Of a DNA stretch of 5,413 nt, positions 1 to 4,772 are shown piece after piece (position 1 is the first letter of the stretch; every line of letters starts with the position of its first letter). The DNA is from Candidatus Magasanikbacteria bacterium RIFOXYD12_FULL_33_17 (GTDB taxonomy: Bacteria > Patescibacteriota > Patescibacteriia > Magasanikbacterales > UBA922): the NCBI GenBank assembly GCA_001783255.1, contig MFRB01000122.1, positions 35,908-41,320 on the forward strand. The letters run 5' to 3'. A program made the translations under genes and the position numbers. The notes beneath the pieces are model-generated. The model was given only the letters and a program-made list of their open reading frames with translations. It did no database searches and was not told the DNA's origin.

Positions 1-1
1 A

Positions 2-649
2 GCTTTTTATAAAACTTGGTTTTTACAATATTTATCAGATCTAGACAAACCAATCTACAACAAATTCACGAGATTAATAGAGCTTTTTTCTATTCTTTTT
101 TTTGGAACATTTTTCCTAATTTTGTTACCATTCATAGCACTGTTCATAAAAACAAATTCCAAAGGTAAAATATTCTTTAAACAAAAAAGACTCGGTAAAA
201 ATGGAAAAACATTTTGGATATATAAATTTCGTACAATGTATTCCCTATCCAAAGATGGTAGTGCTGAAATTCACGGGGCTGAATTTGCTCAAAAAAATGA
301 CAAAAGAATAACTTCCATAGGTAAAATACTCAGAAAAACAAGACTTGATGAACTTCCACAAGTTATAAATTTGATAAAAGGAGAAATAACAGTTATAGGT
401 CCTCGTCCCGAAAGACCAGAAATCAGTGCTGACTTAGAAAAACAAATGCCTTATTACAACATAAGAAATGTTATAAAACCTGGCATTACTGGCTGGGCAC
501 AAACCCAACAACACTATACTGCCAATCTAGAAACTTCACTCCAAAAATTCCAATACGATTTATTCTATATAAAAAATAGATCAATACTTTTGGACATTTC
601 TATCTTACTAAAAACAGTAAACGTTGTTTTGAGAGCGATGGGTCAGTAA
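2..649 (+). CDS. Polyprenyl-phosphate sugar phosphotransferase, C-terminal part (5'-truncated by window edge)
   Basis: The frame is open from base 2 to the TAA at 647-649, giving 215 visible residues; the TTG at 122 is internal, because the preceding 40 codons already read as family sequence. The protein belongs to the bacterial sugar transferase family (WbaP/WcaJ/PglC catalytic domain), which moves a sugar-1-phosphate from a nucleotide sugar onto undecaprenyl phosphate at the inner face of the membrane, the first step of exopolysaccharide or glycan assembly. Visible: a hydrophobic membrane helix at about residues 26-49 with a Pro at 43, as in the re-entrant helix of PglC; KFRTM at 75-79; DELPQ at 116-120, whose Asp-Glu pair matches the PglC catalytic dyad; GPRPE at 133-137; PGITGWAQ from 160. 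Full-length CPR relatives usually carry more N-terminal membrane and CoA-binding-like sequence, which would lie left of the window. The sugar specificity cannot be read. It converges on the minus-strand operon. Confidence 0.93.
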   Translation, partial: AFYKTWFLQYLSDLDKPIYNKFTRLIELFSILFFGTFFLILLPFIALFIKTNSKGKIFFKQKRLGKNGKTFWIYKFRTMYSLSKDGSAEIHGAEFAQKNDKRITSIGKILRKTRLDELPQVINLIKGEITVIGPRPERPEISADLEKQMPYYNIRNVIKPGITGWAQTQQHYTANLETSLQKFQYDLFYIKNRSILLDISILLKTVNVVLRAMGQ

Positions 650-781
650 ATTACGGGACTGGTGTATAAAAATGTGGGATGATAAAATAAAAACACTGAT
701 AAACAAAGCTGTTTTTTTGTATATAATAATATAACTTTTTTTATTTATGAAAAAAGTATGTCAAAAATGTGAAGGACAATC

Positions 782-896
782 CCCCTCCTATTAGGAGGGG
801 TTAGGGGAGGTCTAGAGTATAATAAAACGTTTTATCTTGCTAAAGGCCCCCTCTAACCTGCCTGCCGGCAGGCATGGCTCCCTCTACTAGGGGGAG
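782..896. repeat. Symmetric GC-rich palindromic element with dyad at 828/829
   Basis: The left hairpin (782-800) is CCCCTCCTA-T-TAGGAGGGG, a perfect 9-bp stem with a 1-nt loop. The right hairpin (878-896) is CTCCCTCTA-C-TAGGGGGAG, with the same shape and one G-U pair. Between them the arms 799-813 and 844-858 pair (GGTTAGGGG against CCCCTCTAACC at the core). The loop holds a perfect 14-bp palindrome, ATAAAACGTTTTAT, at 822-835. The arm pair and this central palindrome share exactly the same centre, between 828 and 829. The right hairpin lies 21 nt further out than the left one, which matches an added block around 857-879. This resembles REP/BIME-type intergenic repeats. Whether it recurs elsewhere in the genome cannot be seen here. 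Confidence 0.75.
859..874. repeat. TGCCTGCCGGCAGGCA perfect palindrome, likely inserted in the repeat arm
   Basis: This is a perfect 16-bp palindrome centred at 866/867, sitting in an AT-rich genome. It interrupts the otherwise symmetric repeat: removing about 21 nt here (roughly 857-877 or 859-879) restores equal spacing of the two flanking hairpins about the dyad at 828/829. From general knowledge, palindromes with a CCTGCCGGCAGG core are frequent between genes of Parcubacteria-type genomes. Their role is not known to me. Confidence 0.7.
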
Positions 897-995
897 AATC
901 AATATTTATTCTGTCATATTTTTTTATAAACAACACACAAAATCCCACACTTTTATACACCAACTCCAAATTACACTATTTATAATTTATAAAAT

Positions 996-1026
996 AAAAA
1001 ACATTGTTGTAATAACAATGTTTTTT
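996..1026 (-). terminator. Rho-independent terminator of the minus-strand operon (probably bidirectional)
   Basis: The arms AAAAAACATTGTT (996-1008) and AACAATGTTTTTT (1014-1026) form a perfect 13-bp stem with a 5-nt loop. It lies 17 bases beyond the stop of the 812-aa gene. Read on the minus strand, the stem ends in a run of T with ATTTTAT following. Read on the plus strand, it ends in seven T (1021-1027), so it could also stop transcripts from the convergent sugar transferase gene. Confidence 0.88.
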
Positions 1027-1043
1027 TATACAAAATAATATTT

Positions 1044-3482
1044 TTATTTTTTACTTGGATTTTCTTCTTCCAAAGACTCATCTCTCACCAAAATTCCACC
1101 ATTACTTTCTATACTTTTGCTAGAAAAATCCAACAAAGGACTCTTCTTCTTTTTATACTCATTTTTTTCATAAGTAACATAATACTTATTAGGTCCCAAA
1201 AGTACAGCATATCTTCCCTTATGATCAGAAACTGTTGTCTCTACCAATTTATTAAAAGTAGCATCAAAAACACGAACAGCTACATTTGCCAAAGATTTTG
1301 AATTACCTTCTGTCGTAATAACACCAAAAGAACTTGGTAGTTTTTTATAAGAAAAATGACGTATACTGATAAAAAGCAGAACTTGAAAAATAACTAAAGC
1401 ACCCACCCACCAAACTGGCGTAATGACAAAAGAGGCTATACTAAAAACAAGACCAATAGAACTAATCACTAATCTTACAGACTTATAAATTTTATCTTTA
1501 ATAACCTGTAGGTAACTTTTATTATCTTCTATTGGATCAAGAGGAATGTTGTAATTTATTTCAGATTCATCAGTTACTTTGATAATTTCACCATGATAAA
1601 GATTTATAAAAGCACTATCTTCACTCAAAGCTTGTAAATGTTTAGAAAAACCTTCAAAACCATTTTTGAAAACCACTATTTTATAATCACCAGGATAAGC
1701 TGTCAAAATATATCTGCCTTCAGTATCAGTAACTACAGATCTAACTATTTTGCCAGTTTTACTATCCACCAAACGTATAGTAGCCAAATCAATAGGTTTT
1801 TTTGTAAAAGAATTATAAAGAACACCCCACTTTTTTTGTTTTTTACGTCTAAATACTAAGAAAAATTGACCAAAAAATACACGTAAAAAATTGACAACCT
1901 GTGCCATACCAAAACCAGAAGATGCGATATTGACTACAGTAACAGTAGTAACCACAGGTGTAACAACATTTTTATTTACATTTTGAACTTCGGGAAGCTC
2001 TACCACTTCTACAATTTTTTTACTAACATTTTTAGCTGTGTCTACAAATTTTTTAGTATTTACTTCTACTGAATTAGAAATATTTTTAGTTATATTTTCA
2101 GTAATAATACTGACCTGATTACTCACATTATCAACTACATTACCAACTTCTTTTATTATATTAGGTATTGTACTACTAGTAAAAAATTTTTCTGACGTTG
2201 AAGTAGTAGCACTTCCACTACCATCTGACGAATTGTTTTCAGAGCCATTACTACTACCAGTATTATCATTAGTATTATTAGTATTTTCTTGATTTCCTGT
2301 ATCATTTTCACCTGTTTCATCTGGAGGCAGCGTGTCATCTGGTGGTAAATCTTCATCTGGGGGAAGATTATCATCATCAGGAGGGAGATCTTCTTCTGGT
2401 GGAGTTACCACAAGAGGAATTGCTAAATTACTGACTACAGAAGATACACTTATATTACCAGCAGCGTCCTGTGCCTTAGCTGAAATTGCATAATTACCAG
2501 GTGCAAATATAGCAGCAAAAGTAAAATTCCAACTTCCTTGAGCATTAGTAGTTGCATAATAAGTAGTTACATCAGCCAAAGAAAATCCAGCACTTTGTGC
2601 ACCTACTGTTGTTTTGGTAATTATAATTTGTGAATTAGCTTCAGCCGTACCATATAATTTTGGAGGACGTATAGCAATACCATTTTCTATTCCATTATCT
2701 ATCTGAGAAATAACTGGAGCATTTGGAGAAATAGTATCCAAAATAATAGAATCAGAAGCTACATAGGTACCATATTGATTTTTGAGACTTACATAAACAG
2801 TTTTGTTACCATCACCACTTGCTAGACTAAAAGAAACAGAATTTGTAATAGCGACATAAGTAACCGAACTAAAATCATTAGTCACAGCTATAGCATAACT
2901 ATCTGTATAATCACTCACAAGTTGTAAAGTAACATCCCTACTATTAGTATAACTAGCACCACTATTTATTTGCACTGAACCAATTGGCATATCATGTACC
3001 TCTTCTGGGGGTGGATCCTCATCTGGTGGAGGTGTAGTATCACCACCGCCACCACCTCCTGTTGGAGGTGTAACACGCCAATCAGTCTGCACATCACAAT
3101 TTGTACAATCAAAATTAAGGGAACCAATCAAATCTCCACTAGCAGTACCAACGAAATTACCATTGGAATCAATGCTTACCCCAGAAAAATTTATCCAACC
3201 CAAGTTTTCACCCCAAGCATAACCAGACAATACACCTTGTCCATTATTAAAAACACCACCATTGCTAGGATTCATTTTTATCCAACCATTATTAGCAGAC
3301 CAAGCATAACCAGACAAGGCACTATCCCCGACTATCGTATCTTTGAAATTTATCCAACCAACATTATTACTCCAAGCATAAGAATGAGTAGCCAAAATAG
3401 TACCTGTAGCAGATAAAATAATCTTAGGCAAAAAAAAGGCAAATAACAAAAGAGAAAAAAAGATTGTTATTTGTCTTTTCAT
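1044..3482 (-). CDS. Large multi-domain surface protein: GYAWS/GWINF repeats, two Ig-like domains, membrane helices and two carboxypeptidase-regulatory-like domains (812 aa)
   Basis: This is probably a cell-envelope protein; its exact role is unknown. The ATG at 3480-3482 is followed by Lys-Arg and a hydrophobic run, a good signal peptide (1-25, likely cut after LSA). Next come three YAWSxNxGWIxF repeats (35-46, 59-70, 88-99), a Cys pair (126, 129), a Gly/Pro/acid linker (141-163), an Ig-like domain (about 165-250) starting with the INSGASYTNS type motif, a second Ig-like domain (about 252-355) with GTAEANS and AQDAAGN, an LPPD-type linker (360-390), an Asn/Ser-rich stretch (391-430) and an amphipathic helical region (437-500). 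A hydrophobic segment (about 506-544) is followed by RRKKQKK. A carboxypeptidase-regulatory-like domain (552-610, GRY and PGDY), a membrane hairpin (about 669-708) and a second such domain (718-776, GRY, YYVTYEKN) follow. It starts 7 bases after the 252-aa gene and is last in the operon. Confidence 0.9.
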   Translation of the reverse strand: MKRQITIFFSLLLFAFFLPKIILSATGTILATHSYAWSNNVGWINFKDTIVGDSALSGYAWSANNGWIKMNPSNGGVFNNGQGVLSGYAWGENLGWINFSGVSIDSNGNFVGTASGDLIGSLNFDCTNCDVQTDWRVTPPTGGGGGGDTTPPPDEDPPPEEVHDMPIGSVQINSGASYTNSRDVTLQLVSDYTDSYAIAVTNDFSSVTYVAITNSVSFSLASGDGNKTVYVSLKNQYGTYVASDSIILDTISPNAPVISQIDNGIENGIAIRPPKLYGTAEANSQIIITKTTVGAQSAGFSLADVTTYYATTNAQGSWNFTFAAIFAPGNYAISAKAQDAAGNISVSSVVSNLAIPLVVTPPEEDLPPDDDNLPPDEDLPPDDTLPPDETGENDTGNQENTNNTNDNTGSSNGSENNSSDGSGSATTSTSEKFFTSSTIPNIIKEVGNVVDNVSNQVSIITENITKNISNSVEVNTKKFVDTAKNVSKKIVEVVELPEVQNVNKNVVTPVVTTVTVVNIASSGFGMAQVVNFLRVFFGQFFLVFRRKKQKKWGVLYNSFTKKPIDLATIRLVDSKTGKIVRSVVTDTEGRYILTAYPGDYKIVVFKNGFEGFSKHLQALSEDSAFINLYHGEIIKVTDESEINYNIPLDPIEDNKSYLQVIKDKIYKSVRLVISSIGLVFSIASFVITPVWWVGALVIFQVLLFISIRHFSYKKLPSSFGVITTEGNSKSLANVAVRVFDATFNKLVETTVSDHKGRYAVLLGPNKYYVTYEKNEYKKKKSPLLDFSSKSIESNGGILVRDESLEEENPSKK
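2313..2387 (-). repeat. LPPD-type degenerate tandem repeat (linker in the 812-aa protein)
   Basis: The translation contains LPPD four times (residues 366, 373, 379 and 385) with spacings of 7, 6 and 6 residues, each followed by Asp, Glu, Asn or Thr. The DNA shows matching TCTGG/TCAGG-type units. It is an acidic, Pro-rich and probably extended spacer between the second Ig-like domain and the Asn/Ser-rich region. A shorter PPPDEDPPPEE linker of similar kind lies at residues 151-161. Confidence 0.7.
3186..3380 (-). repeat. Three GYAWS..GWINF repeats
   Basis: The translation has YAWSNNVGWINF, YAWSANNGWIKM and YAWGENLGWINF at residues 35, 59 and 88 of the 812-aa protein, spaced 24 and 29 residues apart. 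On the plus strand this shows as three copies of a TTTATCCAACC-like unit, each followed about 20 bases later by CCAAGCATAA. I recognise the motif as a recurring extracellular repeat of CPR surface proteins, without a known function. The conserved aromatic and Gly positions suggest a small beta-type unit. Confidence 0.75.
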
Positions 3483-3489
3483 AAAAAAA

Positions 3490-4248
3490 CTATTTACCTA
3501 AAATAATTAAAATATCAGCATCAGGTTTTATTTCACCATCTGGTAAAGTCTGTACTTTAGCATTTATTAATTTAGAGATTTCAGTTACTTCATTGCTATA
3601 TTTTCCAGACAAATCAATGATAATATTTTCTTTATAATCATTTTTTGTAGCATTGGTAACTACCGCAGTCTGATACGTTGGATAAGCTACTTTTACCATA
3701 CTCTCTGTTTGAGCTGATAGATTAACTATAGAGGTACCATTATAATAAGCTATTTTAATATTTTCTGGCTGAGGTACAACCACAACTTCCTCTGGCTTAG
3801 TAGTACTATCCTCTACTGTTTCACCATCCTCATTCAAAAATATTGGTCCAACTTTAATAATTTTGTTTGTATCTGGTCTATAAATAATAGCCTGCATAGC
3901 CTTTGGAAAAATCAAAAGTTTATCACCATTTTCAACATTATCAAAAAAAGCTTGCCCTGTTAATTTACTTTTATCCAACACCGTCGCCATACTAGGAGTT
4001 TCTTCACTTGGCAAAAGCATAAGTTTTTTTACAGAATCTAAAGTATTATCAACTTCTTTTTGTGAAACAATATTTGGATCTTTTTTAATTTGATCATATT
4101 TATTATAAAAATAATAAGTTCCAAAAAACCCAAACAACATAAAAACAAAAAGTAAGCTAATCAAAAAATTCCTACCACTATTATTTTTTGGTTTTTCGTT
4201 TCCTAATTTTCTATTTAAGACAGGCATTTTGTTTTGTAATTCTTCCAT
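3490..4248 (-). CDS. Single-pass membrane protein with NGDK/IYRP module and LytR_C-like domain (252 aa)
   Basis: The protein has a short basic cytoplasmic N-terminus (1-26), one membrane helix (about 27-49), a short charged stalk, then an NGDK/IYRP module (79-138: FFDNVENGDKLLIF then AIIYRPDTNKIIKVGP), an acidic/Pro linker (139-162), and a C-terminal domain (164-251) with IAYYNGTSI, a central NIIIDLSGKY strand, and PDADILIILGK at the end. This last part fits the LytR_C family (found at the C-terminus of LytR-CpsA-Psr proteins and alone in other proteins), by pattern rather than by search. By the positive-inside rule both modules are extracytoplasmic. The enzymatic LCP domain is absent, so a binding role at the cell wall is more likely than ligase activity. 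The stop is TAG, 7 bases before the next gene. No Shine-Dalgarno is seen before the ATG. It is a paralogue of the neighbouring 154-aa gene. Confidence 0.88.
   Translation of the reverse strand: MEELQNKMPVLNRKLGNEKPKNNSGRNFLISLLFVFMLFGFFGTYYFYNKYDQIKKDPNIVSQKEVDNTLDSVKKLMLLPSEETPSMATVLDKSKLTGQAFFDNVENGDKLLIFPKAMQAIIYRPDTNKIIKVGPIFLNEDGETVEDSTTKPEEVVVVPQPENIKIAYYNGTSIVNLSAQTESMVKVAYPTYQTAVVTNATKNDYKENIIIDLSGKYSNEVTEISKLINAKVQTLPDGEIKPDADILIILGK
3835..4014 (-). repeat. NGDK/IYRP module, copy A (in the 252-aa gene)
   Basis: This encodes residues 79-138 of the 252-aa protein. It aligns with 4322-4495. Within the pair, 3871-3891 and 4355-4375 are identical over 21 nt, the codons for AIIYRPD, and 40 of 47 bases match when the preceding block is included (positions 3845-3891 by my count). 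That indicates duplication rather than chance. Confidence 0.75.
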
Positions 4249-4279
4249 AATTTTTATTTTAAAAATATCTTTTAAATGA

Positions 4280-4744
4280 TTATTTATTATTAATATTAGA
4301 CTCTGTACTTGTACTATCTACATAAACAGGGCCAACATTAATCAATTTGTTGTCATCTGGTCTATAAATAATAGCTTTATCCTGATAAATCAATACTTTA
4401 TCACCATTTTTTGCATTACTAAAAAATTTTTGTTGTTGGGCAAGAGTAGAAGCATCATTGACAGTACCAACAACAGGTTCTTCATTAGTAGGCAAATCAA
4501 TCAACTTATTAATTTTCTGAATTAATTTATCATTTTCAACTTTGACAGCAGCTTCTTGTGCTGCAGGATCTTTTAGTACTTTTAACTCACGTTGAGTTTT
4601 TATATAACTAAATAAAAGATAAATCAAACCAATAAATAAAACCAAAAATAAAGATACAAGAATTATTTTTTTGTTATCTTTTTTTACACTCTCTGTATTA
4701 TCTTTTCTAGTAGGTAAACTAGTTATGTCATTTTGTTTTTCCAT
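4280..4744 (-). CDS. Single-pass membrane protein with NGDK/IYRP module (154 aa, paralogue of the 252-aa protein)
   Basis: The function is unknown. The N-terminus (1-26) is polar and Lys-rich, and one membrane helix spans about 27-48. A charged, probably coiled-coil stalk (50-83) follows, then the module at 84-141: LPTNEEP, KFFSNAKNGDKVLIY, AIIYRPDDNKLINVGPVYV. The chain ends in a short Ser/Thr/Asn tail (142-154) and lacks the LytR_C-like domain of its neighbour. The predicted topology is cytoplasmic N-terminus with the module outside. The layout of helix, stalk and module matches the 252-aa protein, so the two are tandem paralogues that differ at the C-terminus. It lies 31 bases before the 252-aa gene and 28 bases after the upstream gene. 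The ATG at 4742-4744 has an all-A/T leader with no Shine-Dalgarno. Similar small proteins occur in CPR genomes as hypothetical proteins, to my knowledge. Confidence 0.85.
   Translation of the reverse strand: MEKQNDITSLPTRKDNTESVKKDNKKIILVSLFLVLFIGLIYLLFSYIKTQRELKVLKDPAAQEAAVKVENDKLIQKINKLIDLPTNEEPVVGTVNDASTLAQQQKFFSNAKNGDKVLIYQDKAIIYRPDDNKLINVGPVYVDSTSTESNINNK
4322..4495 (-). repeat. NGDK/IYRP module, copy B (in the 154-aa gene)
   Basis: This encodes residues 84-141 of the 154-aa protein. It is the counterpart of 3835-4014, with the same order of motifs: LP..E.P, FF....NGDK.LI, AIIYRPD.NK.I.VGP. Confidence 0.75.
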
Positions 4745-4772
4745 ATTTATTAATTTAAATAATTATTTTATT

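Larger units (their letters stand above)
660..962. repeat. 303-bp non-coding element bounded by 21-nt inverted repeats (MITE-like)
   Basis: Bases 660-680 and 942-962 are reverse complements over 21 nt with a single mismatch (the core reads TGGTGTATAAAA then TGTGGGAT). They bracket most of the gap between the two convergent genes. Inside them a second imperfect inverted match is seen (744-763 against 911-930, about three quarters identical with one indel), and further in is the GC-rich symmetric element at 782-896. No long reading frame exists inside. A non-autonomous mobile element is one reading. The only possible target duplication is AC at 658-659 and 963-964, which is too short to count as proof. 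The left half carries about 50 extra bases, mainly in 681-743, so the outer structure is asymmetric. Confidence 0.55.

Noticed and set aside
55..252. 65-codon minus-strand reading frame
   Set aside because: It lies opposite the clearly coding sugar transferase frame and has no recognisable protein features.
660..680. TTATACACC-like strings in the outer repeats as DnaA boxes of an origin
   Set aside because: They match the 9-mer consensus imperfectly, only one per repeat end, with no cluster and no dnaA or dnaN neighbour.
701..718. AAACA-AAGC-TGTTT followed by T, a possible terminator for the sugar transferase
   Set aside because: The stem is only 5 bp with one G-C pair. The 13-bp hairpin at 996-1026 is far stronger and could serve both directions.
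722..727. TATAAT as a plus-strand -10 promoter box
   Set aside because: No -35-like hexamer is found at suitable spacing, and such A/T strings are expected in this gap. No credible gene follows.
782..896. CRISPR array
   Set aside because: The repeats are inverted, few and unequally spaced. No direct repeats with regular spacers and no cas genes are present.
1638..1859. 73-codon plus-strand reading frame
   Set aside because: It is an antisense shadow of the 812-aa surface protein gene with no family resemblance.
2156..2377. 73-codon minus-strand frame rich in Met, Ile and Leu
   Set aside because: It is an out-of-frame reading of the low-complexity linker and Asn/Ser-rich region of the 812-aa gene.
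2994..3416. 140-codon plus-strand frame
   Set aside because: It is antisense to the signal peptide, repeats and linker of the 812-aa gene. Its Thr/Ile-rich content simply mirrors the repeat codons.
4757..4768. AAATAATTATTT palindrome between two operon genes as an operator
   Set aside because: It is a pure A/T palindrome in an A/T-only spacer, expected by chance. No regulator or promoter context supports it.
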